Of a stretch of DNA of 64,000 bases, positions 17,154 through 25,772 are shown piece by piece; position 1 is the first letter of the stretch; every line of letters begins with the position of its first letter. The stretch spans positions 248,001 through 312,000 of the forward strand of contig NZ_PJBC01000003.1 in NCBI RefSeq assembly GCF_002836515.1. Reading direction: 5' to 3'. A program made the translations under genes and the position numbers. The notes below the pieces were generated by a model. That model did not search any database, was not told where the DNA came from, and worked only from the letters and a program-made list of their open reading frames with translations. Source of the stretch: Pseudomonas sp. Choline-02u-1 (GTDB taxonomy: Bacteria; Pseudomonadota; Gammaproteobacteria; Pseudomonadales; Pseudomonadaceae).

Positions 17154-17900
17154 TCAGAGGTCGTCTTTGTCGAAACGCCGTGCTTCACGCTGCAACTGAT
17201 AAACAAAACGCTCGACGTTGCGCGCAGCCTGACCACTGATGTTGTGGAAGCGCAGACCCGCGAAGGTGATGTTGAGTTTTTCTTCGAAGTGCAAATAGCG
17301 CAGCTCGACCGACGTTGGCTGGTTGCCGAACAGCGGCGGAGCGATCAGGCGATCGTAGACCTGGCCCAGTTGCAGGCGATCTGTGATATCGCCTTCAAAA
17401 CGGAATTTGCACCCGGTGGCGGAGATATCCAGCAGCTTGCCGTGCAGAGGGACCTTGAGCTTTTCCCCGCCCAATTCAACGCTGACCAGATCGGTGAGTT
17501 TCAGCGCGGCGCGGAAGGCATTGCGGCGCTGGTGGTAGACCACTTCGCTCGGCAGGTCGCCGGTGTAGAAGCGGTCGCCCTCGGATTCTTCGATGTTCAG
17601 CGTGCCGTTGCATTCCCAGGCAATGCGTACGCCGTCATGAAAGCCTTCGACCTTGAACGGTTCGCCAGCCTGCAGGAAACGCTCGCCATCGCGCGGAATC
17701 ATTTCGTCGAGTGCAATGGTTGCGGTTTCACGGTCGACCTTGATCAGGTAACTCTGAAAACGCTGGCTGCGTTCATGGAAGGTAATGATCAGCGGATCAT
17801 GGCTGTCTTGCAGCTGGCGCAGGTTGCTGGAGATTTCCAGGGGCGTGGTGAGCACCTTCGGAGGCTGCGGAGCATCATCCGCGCTTAGGGTGTTGGACAC
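17154..17900 (-). CDS. ycgR: Flagellar brake protein YcgR (PilZ, c-di-GMP)
   Basis: The 248-residue protein has an N-terminal YcgR domain (residues about 15-115) and a C-terminal PilZ domain. The c-di-GMP-binding motif is visible as QRRNAFR (RxxxR) and DISATGC (D/NxSxxG). In the family, c-di-GMP-bound YcgR slows the flagellar motor. It is the last gene of the minus-strand flagellar group flgA, flgM, flgN, ycgR, as in other pseudomonads. The length is normal. Confidence 0.9.
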   Translation of the reverse strand: MSNTLSADDAPQPPKVLTTPLEISSNLRQLQDSHDPLIITFHERSQRFQSYLIKVDRETATIALDEMIPRDGERFLQAGEPFKVEGFHDGVRIAWECNGTLNIEESEGDRFYTGDLPSEVVYHQRRNAFRAALKLTDLVSVELGGEKLKVPLHGKLLDISATGCKFRFEGDITDRLQLGQVYDRLIAPPLFGNQPTSVELRYLHFEEKLNITFAGLRFHNISGQAARNVERFVYQLQREARRFDKDDL

Positions 17901-17992
17901 GGTTCTTCAATCTCCAGACAAAATAAGACTACAACTGGCCAGTATTTTGCCAGCATGTTGCGCAGGTGGATAGTGCAGGGCCACCGAATGGC

Positions 17993-18460
17993 TCATGCCT
18001 GGCTGAGCGTACGCGGCTTGACCGGTTTGGCGAAGGTCCCGCTGGCGTCGTACAGCGCTGGCGGCTCACCGCCGGTGAGGATCTTCAGCTGATTGGCCGT
18101 GGTCGCCTGCTGGATCTGGATCGACTGGCCGTTCTTGACGTTGGCGGCCTGGCACTGCGCAATCAGCGCGGTCAGTGCATCGCCCTGAGCCAGCAACTGC
18201 TCGCCAATACTCGATTGGCTGGCCAGTTGCTCAAGCCCGCTGCGATCGGTCGGCAGGTTGAGGCTGGCGAGGATTTCGCTGCGCTTGCGGCCATGCTGCT
18301 CGAGCAGAATGATCAACGCTTGCTTGGTCGCCAGAATGTCTTCCAGCAGCGGCATGTCACGACCATGCAAAGCGAGGGATTCGGTTTGCAATAACTCCAG
18401 CAATTGTTGCGCTGGAGCAAAGTCGTCGTTGATCAGTTGCAATAAGTTAGTGTCGTGCAT
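17993..18460 (-). CDS. flgN: Flagellar export chaperone FlgN
   Basis: This 155-residue helical protein begins MHDTNLLQLINDDFAPAQQL and has the FlgN-type N-terminal helix pair. It contains LLQTESLALHGRDMPLLEDI, the conserved LxxxxxALxxxD pattern. It would chaperone hook-junction proteins FlgK and FlgL. It lies 48 bases downstream of flgM on the same strand, so flgMN form an operon driven by the FliA promoter upstream of flgM. Confidence 0.9.
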   Translation of the reverse strand: MHDTNLLQLINDDFAPAQQLLELLQTESLALHGRDMPLLEDILATKQALIILLEQHGRKRSEILASLNLPTDRSGLEQLASQSSIGEQLLAQGDALTALIAQCQAANVKNGQSIQIQQATTANQLKILTGGEPPALYDASGTFAKPVKPRTLSQA

Positions 18461-18508
18461 GGCTGGCCTTGGGGTTTAAGCGTCCAAAAGCCTGGCGCCG
18501 GCAAAAGC

Positions 18509-18835
18509 CTAGCGCTGGGCTTCGAAGTTGAGCAGTTTGCTGGCTACACGGTTGCTGTCGACTTTATAGCTGCCATCGGCAATCGCGGCTTTCAACTCGG
18601 CCACGCGGGCTTTGTCGACAGCAGGCTGATCGCGCAGCTTGTCAGTGACCTTCTGCAACTGTTGAGCCTCATTGCTGAGGTGTACCGACTCCCCGCTTTT
18701 GGCGGCATTGGCCTGTTCGGCCTGGGTATTCAGCGGCGCGGAGGGGCTGTTTTCAGCGCTTTCCTTGGCGTTGCTGGTACGTGTGCTGCCGGTTAGTGAC
18801 GAGGAACTGTTCAATCGGTTGAAATCGATAACCAT
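18509..18835 (-). CDS. flgM: Anti-sigma-28 factor FlgM
   Basis: A 108-residue protein begins [17 protein letters not shown], with a disordered Ser/Thr/Ala-rich N-terminal half. The conserved C-terminal FliA-binding half contains [30 protein letters not shown], the FlgM hallmark. It holds FliA inactive until it is exported through the completed hook. The FliA-type promoter at 18872-18898 implies autoregulatory feedback. Confidence 0.92.
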   Translation of the reverse strand: MVIDFNRLNSSSSLTGSTRTSNAKESAENSPSAPLNTQAEQANAAKSGESVHLSNEAQQLQKVTDKLRDQPAVDKARVAELKAAIADGSYKVDSNRVASKLLNFEAQR

Positions 18836-18871
18836 GATAAAAAACCTCTGGGAATTTGGACGCTTGCCATG

Positions 18872-18898
18872 TTTTCGGCTATCCCCTGAAAAACTTTA
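18872..18898 (-). promoter_or_regulatory. FliA (sigma-28) promoter of flgMN
   Basis: Read on the minus strand, TAAA (18898-18895), exactly 15 bases, then GCCGAAAA (18879-18872) matches the TAAA-N15-GCCGATAA consensus in all but one position. It lies about 37 bases upstream of the flgM start. Confidence 0.8.
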
Positions 18899-18997
18899 GG
18901 CCCAATCAACCATAAGCTTGCATGCGCCGTTGCGAGACCTGCTGCGGCACAGTTTAGGGAAGCGACGGGATCGGCGCCAGTTTTCTCCGCGAGGCTT

Positions 18998-19759
18998 TTA
19001 CATGGCCACTTCGACCTGTCCCGGCGCAATCACCTGCGCCTTGATAACTCTTTGAGAATTAAGGTTTTTTACTCGAATCTGTTCTTTCATGCCGCCATTG
19101 GAGAGTGCTTCCCCCGGCATGCGTACGGCGAGGGTGCCGCTACGCGCAGTGATCACCACCTGGTCGCCCTTACGCACGACTTCGGCCTGCTCCAGATGCA
19201 CCAGCGTGATGACCTGATCGGCTACCGTTGGTCGGGTCAATTTTTGCCCGATCGCTTCGTCGACCGAGGTCAGGAAACCCTGATTGATCGTGCTGACGTC
19301 GCGCTCACGCAGGGTCACATCCTGCGGCTGGATAATGCCGGCGCGTTTCAGCGGGCGAGTGGTGGTCACGATCTCGCGAAACAGGCGGACTTGAGCGGGC
19401 ACGAACACCGTCCATGGCGAGCTGCCTTCGCAGCGGACCTTCACCGTAACGCGGCCCAATGGTCGCGCCGGGCTCTCGAGGGTGGCTGTCAATTCCTTGT
19501 CGCACATGGGCATGCGCATGCGCGGGTCGAGCTGGTTGACTTCGATTTCGTAGCGGCCTTCGGTTTGACTGGAAGCCAAATAGTCTTCTACGGTGAATTC
19601 AAGAAAGCCCTGAGTCACGCCGATAAGCATATCAGGCAAGGTAACCGCATCTGCATTGGCAGGACTGCCAGCAAGCAAGCAGCAAACGGCGGACACCGCG
19701 CAAAGCCCTTTGCGAAGGGAGGATGTCAGGCGTCGGGAAAATGTCGTTTGAGCGTTCAT
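18998..19759 (-). CDS. flgA: Flagellar P-ring assembly chaperone FlgA
   Basis: The 253-residue protein has a Sec signal peptide (MNAQTTFSRRLTSSLRKGLC, then AVSAVCCLLAGSPANADA). It is followed by SAF-domain FlgA sequence, including GVTVKVRC-like, VPAQVRLFREIV, PLKRAGIIQPQDV and a C-terminal VKNLNSQRVIKAQVIAPGQVEV. FlgA assists FlgI P-ring polymerisation in the periplasm. ATG 19759 is used because the signal peptide fits. An extended frame to 19876 has no better start. A sigma-54 promoter lies immediately upstream, leaving almost no leader. Confidence 0.9.
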   Translation of the reverse strand: MNAQTTFSRRLTSSLRKGLCAVSAVCCLLAGSPANADAVTLPDMLIGVTQGFLEFTVEDYLASSQTEGRYEIEVNQLDPRMRMPMCDKELTATLESPARPLGRVTVKVRCEGSSPWTVFVPAQVRLFREIVTTTRPLKRAGIIQPQDVTLRERDVSTINQGFLTSVDEAIGQKLTRPTVADQVITLVHLEQAEVVRKGDQVVITARSGTLAVRMPGEALSNGGMKEQIRVKNLNSQRVIKAQVIAPGQVEVAM

Positions 19760-19770
19760 ACGAGTTAAAA

Positions 19771-19786
19771 AGCAAGCGCCGTGCCG
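19771..19786 (-). promoter_or_regulatory. Sigma-54 promoter of flgA
   Basis: On the minus strand the sequence reads CGGCACGGCGCTTGCT, with GG and GC 10 bases apart as required. It is identical in 15 of 16 positions to the flgB promoter at 21867. The predicted start point falls about one base before the flgA ATG. FleQ-dependent control is expected from P. aeruginosa, where flgA is a class II gene. Confidence 0.75.
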
Positions 19787-19841
19787 TTTAGCAATGAATG
19801 TGCGTCGCAACAACACTTGGCGTTGGTGTAGGAGTCTGGGC

Positions 19842-20774
19842 ATGGCTGGTGTAATGGATTCGGTGAACCAGCGCACGCAACTGGTAGGGCAGAATCGCCT
19901 CGAGCTGCTGTTGTTCCGTCTCGACGGGCCGCAGCTCTACGGGATCAACGTGTTCAAGGTACGGGAAGTGTTGCAATGCCCGTCACTGACATTGATGCCC
20001 AAGTCCAGTCCTGTCGTGTGCGGGGTGGCGAATATACGGGGAGCGACCATTCCGATCCTGGATCTGGCAATGGCAACGGGCTCCGGTGCGTTGAAAGACA
20101 AGAAAAACCCGTTCGTGATCATCACGGAGTACAACACCAAGACCCAGGGTTTCCTGGTCCGCTCGGTGGAGCGCATCGTCAACATGAACTGGGAAGAGAT
20201 CCATCCGCCGCCCAAGGGTACCGGTCGCGATCACTACCTGACCGCGGTGACTCGGGTCGACAACCAGCTGGTCGAAATCATCGACGTCGAGAAGGTGCTG
20301 GCCGAAGTGGCACCGACGCCGGAAGCGATCTCGGTGGGCGTGGTCGATGTCGAAACGCAGACCAAGGCGTTGTCGCTGCGGGTGCTGACGGTCGATGACT
20401 CGTCGGTGGCGCGCAAGCAGGTCACGCGTTGTCTGCAGACCATCGGTGTCGAGGTGGTGGCGCTGAACGACGGCAAGCAGGCGCTGGATTACCTGCGCAA
20501 GCTGGTCGACGAGGGCAAGAAGCCGGAAGAAGAGTTCCTGATGATGATTTCCGACATCGAGATGCCGGAGATGGACGGGTACACCCTGACGGCGGAAATC
20601 CGCGGCGACGCACGCATGCAAAAGCTCCATATCATCCTGCATACTTCGTTGTCGGGGGTATTCAATCAGGCGATGGTGAAGAAAGTCGGCGCTGATGACT
20701 TTCTGGCCAAATTCCGTCCTGATGACCTCGCATCCCGGGTAGTCGACCGGATCAAAGCAGCAGATATCAGCTAG
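19842..20774 (+). CDS. cheV: Chemotaxis coupling protein CheV (CheW-receiver)
   Basis: The 310-residue protein has an N-terminal CheW domain (residues about 15-160; LLLFRLDGPQLYGINVFKVREVL, ANIRGATIPILDL). Its C-terminal receiver (about 180-305) has LTVDDSSVAR, the phospho-acceptor Asp in ISDIEMPEMDG, Thr in LHTSLSG and the Lys of AKFRPDDL. It links chemoreceptors to CheA and buffers phosphoryl flow. ATG 19842 has AGGAG 8 bases upstream. It is divergent from flgA and followed after about 46 bases by cheR. Confidence 0.93.
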   Translation: MAGVMDSVNQRTQLVGQNRLELLLFRLDGPQLYGINVFKVREVLQCPSLTLMPKSSPVVCGVANIRGATIPILDLAMATGSGALKDKKNPFVIITEYNTKTQGFLVRSVERIVNMNWEEIHPPPKGTGRDHYLTAVTRVDNQLVEIIDVEKVLAEVAPTPEAISVGVVDVETQTKALSLRVLTVDDSSVARKQVTRCLQTIGVEVVALNDGKQALDYLRKLVDEGKKPEEEFLMMISDIEMPEMDGYTLTAEIRGDARMQKLHIILHTSLSGVFNQAMVKKVGADDFLAKFRPDDLASRVVDRIKAADIS

Positions 20775-20820
20775 GGGCCTTCTGCTCCTGGTGTTCAACA
20801 CGATTTAAGAGGCGGCACCA

Positions 20821-21648
20821 TTGTCTACGGGTAATTTGGATTTCGAACAGTTCCGGGTCTTCCTGGAAAAGGCCTGTGGCATTTTGCTCGGTGAAAACAA
20901 GCAGTATCTGGTCTCCAGCCGTCTCAACAAACTGATGGAGCAGCAAGGCATCAAGTCGCTGGGTGAGCTGGTGCAGCGCATCCAGACCCAGCCGCGCAGC
21001 GGTTTGCGCGAGCAGGTGGTCGATGCCATGACGACCAACGAAACCCTGTGGTTTCGCGACACCTATCCGTTTGAAGTCTTGAAGAACAAGGTACTGCCGG
21101 AAGCGATCAAGGCCAGTCCCAACCAGCGTTTGCGCATCTGGTCGGCGGCCTGCTCGTCGGGGCAGGAACCCTATTCGCTGTCGATGTCGATCGACGAGTT
21201 CGAGCGCAGCAACCTTGGTCAGTTGAAGATGGGCGTGCAAATCGTTGCCACCGATCTGTCGGGCCTGATGCTCAACAACTGCAAGACCGGCGAGTACGAC
21301 AGCCTGGCGATCGGTCGCGGCCTGTCGCCGGAACGCCTGCAACGCTATTTCGACCCGAAAGGGCCGGGTCGCTGGGTGGTCAAGGCGCCGATCAAGAGCC
21401 GGGTGGAGTTCCGCTCGTTCAACCTGCTCGACAGCTACGCAGCGCTGGGCAAGTTCGACATCGTGTTCTGCCGCAACGTGCTGATCTACTTCTCTGCCGA
21501 AGTGAAGAAGGACATCCTGTTGCGCATTCACAGCACGTTGAAGCCGGGCGGGTATCTGTTCCTCGGTGCTTCCGAAGCGCTGAACGGTTTGCCGGATCAT
21601 TACCAGATGGTTCAGTGCAGCCCGGGGATTATCTACAAGGCGAAATAA
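20821..21648 (+). CDS. cheR: Chemotaxis protein methyltransferase CheR
   Basis: A 275-residue SAM-dependent enzyme methylates glutamates of chemoreceptors. The N-terminal helical domain (FRVFLEKACGILLGENKQYLVSSRLNKL) and the catalytic domain are both complete. Motifs include VDAMTTNETLWFRD, WSAACSSGQEPYSL, ATDLS and FDIVFCRNVLIYF. Translation starts at TTG 20821, judged by the family's N terminus and the GAGGCGG sequence upstream. It is cotranscribed with cheV and ends before a strong terminator. Confidence 0.93.
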   Translation: MSTGNLDFEQFRVFLEKACGILLGENKQYLVSSRLNKLMEQQGIKSLGELVQRIQTQPRSGLREQVVDAMTTNETLWFRDTYPFEVLKNKVLPEAIKASPNQRLRIWSAACSSGQEPYSLSMSIDEFERSNLGQLKMGVQIVATDLSGLMLNNCKTGEYDSLAIGRGLSPERLQRYFDPKGPGRWVVKAPIKSRVEFRSFNLLDSYAALGKFDIVFCRNVLIYFSAEVKKDILLRIHSTLKPGGYLFLGASEALNGLPDHYQMVQCSPGIIYKAK

Positions 21649-21665
21649 CCGGTTCGCGGCAATAC

Positions 21666-21703
21666 AAAAAACGGGAGGCCCTCAAAGGCCTCCCGTTTTT
21701 TTT
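21666..21703 (+). terminator. Intrinsic terminator after cheR
   Basis: The stem ACGGGAGGCC / GGCCTCCCGT closes a CTCAAA loop and is followed by an uninterrupted run of T. Confidence 0.9.
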
Positions 21704-21866
21704 GCCTGACACCGCACCCCGAGCCTTCGGCAGCTCCTACAGGTTCGGTGTTGGCAGGCGACAGCGGCAGAAAAGCGGCATACGGCGGAAACCGGTTGCC
21801 GCTTTTCTGGCATTGCCGCTTTGCCTGTTTGGCGCAAAGCCCCGGAATACGGGACTTTGCCCATTT

Positions 21867-21882
21867 GGCACGGCGCTTGCTA
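21867..21882 (+). promoter_or_regulatory. Sigma-54 promoter of flgBCDE
   Basis: TGGCACGGCGCTTGCT is an exact match to the TGGCACG-N4-TTGCW consensus and lies 42 bases before the flgB start. In P. aeruginosa flgBCDE is a FleR/sigma-54 class III operon, which fits. Confidence 0.9.
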
Positions 21883-21923
21883 AAGCTCAGTTACGAAAAA
21901 CCGGTCACCTGAAGGTTCCCGAC

Positions 21924-22334
21924 ATGAGCATCAGCTTCGACAAAGCGCTGGGCATTCACGAAAAGGCATTGGGCTTCCGCGCCCAGCGTGCCGAAGTGCT
22001 GGCCAACAACATCGCCAACGCCGACACCCCGAACTACAAGGCGCGGGATCTGGAATTCTCCAAAGTGCTCGAAGCACAGACCGAGAAGACCAGGACCGGC
22101 GGCCACTTTGCCCTGAACATGACCAACAGCCGTCACATCGAAGCTGAAGGGCTGGGCAATGGCGACGAGTCGCTGATGTATCGCACGCCGATGCAGCCTT
22201 CGATCGACCAGAACACCGTTGACGCTCAACTGGAACAGTCGAACTACGCGGAAAACGCCGTCGGCTTCCAGGCCAGCTTCACCTTGCTCAACAGCAAATT
22301 CAAAGGGCTGGTGTCAGCCCTGCGCGGAGAATAA
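21924..22334 (+). CDS. flgB: Flagellar proximal rod protein FlgB
   Basis: This 136-residue rod protein carries the axial-protein N-terminal motif RAEVLANNIANADTPNYKARD and the C-terminal helix that pairs with it (NYAENAVGFQASFTLLNSKF). It is assembled in the periplasm by the flagellar type III secretion system, without a cleaved signal. It is the first gene of flgBCDE, with flgC starting 3 bases after its stop. Confidence 0.95.
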   Translation: MSISFDKALGIHEKALGFRAQRAEVLANNIANADTPNYKARDLEFSKVLEAQTEKTRTGGHFALNMTNSRHIEAEGLGNGDESLMYRTPMQPSIDQNTVDAQLEQSNYAENAVGFQASFTLLNSKFKGLVSALRGE

Positions 22335-22337
22335 TCC

Positions 22338-22781
22338 ATGTCCCTGTCCAGCGTTTTCAACATTGCCGGCAGCGGCATGAGCGCGCAGACCACGCGTCTG
22401 AATACCGTCGCCTCGAACATCGCCAACGCCGAAACCGTTTCCTCGAGCATCGACCAGACCTACCGCGCCCGCCACCCGGTGTTTGCCACCATGTTCCAGG
22501 GCGGCCAGGCCGGCGGCAGCAACTCGCTGTTCCAGAACCAGGACGCGGCCGGTCAGGGTGTTCAGGTGTTGGGCGTGGTCGAGGATGACAGCAACCTCGA
22601 AGCGCGCTACGAGCCGAACCATCCGGCCGCCGACGCCAAGGGCTACGTCTACTACCCGAACGTCAACGTGGTGGAAGAAATGGCTGACATGATTTCCGCG
22701 AGCCGCTCGTTCCAGACCAACGCCGAAATGATGAACACCGCCAAAAACATGATGCAGAAGGTACTGACCCTCGGTCAGTAA
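22338..22781 (+). CDS. flgC: Flagellar proximal rod protein FlgC
   Basis: A 147-residue rod protein has an N terminus MSLSSVFNIAGSGMSAQTTR, the LNTVASNIANAETVSS axial motif and a C-terminal VVEEMADMISASRSFQTNAE helix. It assembles next to FlgB in the rod. It is separated from flgB by 3 bases and from flgD by about 15 bases. Confidence 0.95.
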   Translation: MSLSSVFNIAGSGMSAQTTRLNTVASNIANAETVSSSIDQTYRARHPVFATMFQGGQAGGSNSLFQNQDAAGQGVQVLGVVEDDSNLEARYEPNHPAADAKGYVYYPNVNVVEEMADMISASRSFQTNAEMMNTAKNMMQKVLTLGQ

Positions 22782-22796
22782 TAAGGGGCGACTGCC

Positions 22797-23525
22797 ATGA
22801 GCGTTACGGATACCACCAGCAGCCTGAGCATGAACGACATCCTGGCCAACTCGTCGAAGAAGGCCAGCGGCACCACCTCCGGCGGCATCGCTTCGGCGAC
22901 CGACAGTGCCACCGGCGGCCAGGCGTTGGGCAAGGATGCTTTCCTGCAATTGCTGGTCACCCAGCTGAAAAACCAGAACCCGCTCGACCCGCAGGACAAC
23001 AGCGCTTTCGTCGCGCAGTTGGCGCAGTTCAGCAGCCTGGAAGGCATCACCACGCTGAACTCCACGGTCAGTGGCCTTGCCGGCAACTACAACTCGTCGC
23101 AGGCGCTGCAAGCGTCGTCGCTGGTTGGTCGCAACGTGATCGTGCAGACCAATACCGCCCAGCTCGACGACCCGAGCAAAGGCCTGACCGGTTCGGTCAC
23201 CGTGCCTTCGACGATTGCCGCCGGCACCGTGACCATTACCGACAAGGACGGCAAAGCCGTGCGCACCATCGACCTGGGCAGCCGCGCTGCCGGCGATGCC
23301 AGTTTCACCTGGGACGGCAAGGACACCGCCGGCACCGTGGTTCCGGTCGGCACTTACACGTTCAAGGCCAACGCACCGATCAACGGCACCGCGACTGACC
23401 TGGCGACCTACCTGCCAGCGACCGTCAACAGCGTGACGATCAGCCAGACCGGTGGCGAGCTGATGCTCAACCTGGCCGGCAAGGGCACCGTTGCCCTGTC
23501 CAAAGTACAAACCATTGGTATATAG
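22797..23525 (+). CDS. flgD: Flagellar hook-capping protein FlgD
   Basis: The 242-residue protein scaffolds hook polymerisation. The N-terminal export region contains LGKDAFLQLLVTQLKNQNPLDPQDNSAFVAQLAQFSSLEG, the FlgD signature. The C-terminal part is the FlgD Ig-like domain (GDASFTWDGKDTAGTVVPVGTYTF). The length and position before flgE are typical. Confidence 0.95.
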   Translation: MSVTDTTSSLSMNDILANSSKKASGTTSGGIASATDSATGGQALGKDAFLQLLVTQLKNQNPLDPQDNSAFVAQLAQFSSLEGITTLNSTVSGLAGNYNSSQALQASSLVGRNVIVQTNTAQLDDPSKGLTGSVTVPSTIAAGTVTITDKDGKAVRTIDLGSRAAGDASFTWDGKDTAGTVVPVGTYTFKANAPINGTATDLATYLPATVNSVTISQTGGELMLNLAGKGTVALSKVQTIGI

Positions 23526-23556
23526 AGCCGACTAACCCGGCACGAAGGAGTGGAAC

Positions 23557-24891
23557 ATGTCTTTTAACATCGGCCTTAGCGGTCTCTATGCCGCCAACAA
23601 ACAACTCGACGTGACCGGCAACAACATCGCCAACGTCGCCACCGCCGGTTTCAAATCCTCGCGCGCAGAATTCGAAGACGTGTATTCGTCGACTCGTCTG
23701 GGCAGCGGCAGCAAAGTCATCGGCAACGGCGTGCGCCTGGCCAACGTTTCCCAGCAGTTCACCCAGGGTGACATCAACAACACTGGCAACGTGCTGGACA
23801 TGGGCATCAACGGTTCCGGCTTCTTCACCATGAGCAACAACGGCTCGATCTCGTACACCCGTGCCGGTACCTTCAAGGTCGACAACGCCGGTTACATCAC
23901 CAACACCAACTACACCTCGCGTCTGCAGGGTTACGGTGTGGATGCCAACGGCAAAATCCTCAACGGTGTGTTGACTGACCTTAAGATCGACACGTCGAAC
24001 CTGGCGCCGAAGTCGTCCTCTTCGGTGACCTCGAGCATCAACTTGAATTCGTCGGCGCCAGTGATCGTCGACACCGGTACCGGCGCCGTCAAGTTCGATC
24101 CGTCGAAGCCTGAGACTTATACCAAGTCGTTCAGCACACCGATCTATGACACTCAGGGCAACTCCCACGTCATGGACCAGTACATGGTCAAGAGTGGCGA
24201 AAACACCTGGAAGGTTTACACCCTGGTTGATGGCCGTAATCCGGACGCTACCGGCAGCAACCCGGTGACCACTGCGCCGGTTGCTTCGACGCTGTCGTTT
24301 GACAGTTCCGGCAAGCTGGTTCAGGTAAGCACGCCTGACCCGGCGGATCCCGCCAACCCGATCATCAGCAGCGATCTGAAACTGACCAACTGGGTGCCGG
24401 GCACAGTGACCGATGGCGATTTCACGCCTAACGGCGCGGCAGCCAACCCGAATGGCGTGACCATTTCGATGGCCAAGACCACTCAGTACAACGCGGATAC
24501 TTCGCGGACAATTCCGACTCAGGATGGTTACGCCACTGGCCAGATCACCAACCTGACCATCGACGGCACCGGTACCCTTTTCGCGAACTTCAGCAACAAC
24601 CAGAGCAAGGCGATCGGTCAGGTTGCGCTGGCCAGTTTTACCAACGAACAGGGTCTGCAGGCTGTTGGCGGTACCAGTTGGAAAGAGACTTTCGCTTCGG
24701 GTATTCCGGGTTACGACGCGCCGAAGACCGGTACGTTGGGTGAGGTGGTGTCCAACTCGCTGGAAGAATCGAACGTTAACCTGACCAACGAGCTGGTTGA
24801 TCTGATCAAGGGTCAGAGCAATTATCAGGCGAACGCCAAGACCATTTCGACGCAAAGCACGATTATGCAGACCATTATTCAGATGACCTGA
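23557..24891 (+). CDS. flgE: Flagellar hook protein FlgE
   Basis: The 444-residue hook subunit has the N-terminal axial motif LDVTGNNIANVATAGFKSSRAEFEDVYSS and a C-terminal coiled segment NVNLTNELVDLIKGQSNYQANAKTIST that closes the D0 domain. The middle (residues about 150-350) is the variable surface-exposed region. The gene ends the flgBCDE operon. A terminator follows at 24918 and no flgF is found next to it. Confidence 0.95.
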   Translation: MSFNIGLSGLYAANKQLDVTGNNIANVATAGFKSSRAEFEDVYSSTRLGSGSKVIGNGVRLANVSQQFTQGDINNTGNVLDMGINGSGFFTMSNNGSISYTRAGTFKVDNAGYITNTNYTSRLQGYGVDANGKILNGVLTDLKIDTSNLAPKSSSSVTSSINLNSSAPVIVDTGTGAVKFDPSKPETYTKSFSTPIYDTQGNSHVMDQYMVKSGENTWKVYTLVDGRNPDATGSNPVTTAPVASTLSFDSSGKLVQVSTPDPADPANPIISSDLKLTNWVPGTVTDGDFTPNGAAANPNGVTISMAKTTQYNADTSRTIPTQDGYATGQITNLTIDGTGTLFANFSNNQSKAIGQVALASFTNEQGLQAVGGTSWKETFASGIPGYDAPKTGTLGEVVSNSLEESNVNLTNELVDLIKGQSNYQANAKTISTQSTIMQTIIQMT

Positions 24892-24917
24892 TTCGGGTTT
24901 CTGACTGGTTTTTTTGG

Positions 24918-24945
24918 GCCCCTCGGTTTTGAGGGGCTTTTTTTT
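24918..24945 (+). terminator. Intrinsic terminator after flgE
   Basis: GCCCCTC pairs with GAGGGGC around a GGTTTT loop, followed by eight T. Confidence 0.85.
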
Positions 24946-25677
24946 GGGGCCGTGGCGGCCTTTGGGCCGACCAGGTTCTTGGGGTTTTGGGGGAATATCC
25001 GTTTTGTGCGGTGCTGCGGCTGGCGGTTTCGCCTGACGGCGACTTACTTTTTTACAAGCGCCAAAAAAAGTAAGCAAAAAACGCTAGCTCCTACGTTCGG
25101 CCCTCGCAGGCTCGGGTCCCTTCGCTGCGGGATCGATCCGGGCGCAGCGGCTACGGTTTGCTTCGCTGCACCTACTTGCGCTGTGTCTGGCTGCGCCAGA
25201 CGGTCGCTGCGCTCCCACGCCCGGATCAATCCCTCCACTCAGCCTTCCGACGTCGCCGGTGGATCAAGATCAAAAGCCTTACTCGAGCTTGCGCTCATTG
25301 TTGAGTGGGGCGGCTTCGCCGCGGGCAGCTGCGCTGCTTTGCTTTTGCTTTTGCTTTTGTGGGAGCGAGCCTGCTCGCGATAGCGGTCTGGCGGCCAACC
25401 AATTTCACCCAGATACCCACGATCCAACTGTAGGAGCCGCCGAAGGCTCGGGCCGCGATCGGACGATCTTTTGATCTGGCTCTTGATCTGGCTTTTGCTT
25501 TGCTTCAGCTCTTGATCTTTCGCCCCTTCGGCGGGCTTCGTTACGGGATCGATCCGGGCGTGGTAGCGCAGCGACCGTACGACCAGGTCTCTGAAAAGGT
25601 GACTCGCTGTAAGAGCGAAACCATAAGAAGCCGTTACCGCAGCAACGGATATTCACCCAAACCCAAGCCCAAACCCC
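24946..25677. repeat. Gene-free repeat mosaic between flgE and nrdA
   Basis: About 730 bases without a credible gene. At 25020-25090 is a GGCGGTTTCGCCTGACGGCG segment followed by AAAAAAAGTAAGCAAAAAACG, a piece I recognise as a dispersed repeat in fluorescent pseudomonads. GGGATCGATCCGGGCG occurs twice (near 25128 and 25545). A CTTTTG microsatellite-like run spans about 25336-25359 and abuts a REP unit at 25359-25386. A second degenerate palindrome piece (GTAGGAGCCGCCGAAGGCTCG) starts near 25430. Confidence 0.7.
25359..25386. repeat. Single REP unit (GTGGGAGCGAGC family)
   Basis: TGTGGGAGCGAGCCTGCTCG plus CGATAGCGG is one half of the BIME pairs found elsewhere in the window, with an imperfect internal palindrome. 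Confidence 0.8.
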
Positions 25678-25730
25678 AAAAAAACAAAACCCCCGACAAA
25701 CCAGAAGTCTGTCGGGGGGTTTCTTTTTTC
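25678..25730 (-). terminator. Intrinsic terminator of nrdA
   Basis: CCCCCGACA (25690-25698) pairs with TGTCGGGGG (25710-25718). The A-rich run to its left supplies the U-tract for minus-strand transcripts; a T-rich run on the right allows activity in both directions. Confidence 0.85.
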
Positions 25731-25772
25731 TCGAGATATCAGGCGTCTCGCAACGCCTGATCTCAGCTCAGC

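Noticed and set aside
19764..19790. FliA promoter for cheV
   Set aside because: TTAA and GCCGTTTA are present, but the spacing is 14 bases and both elements are weak; they overlap the flgA sigma-54 site.
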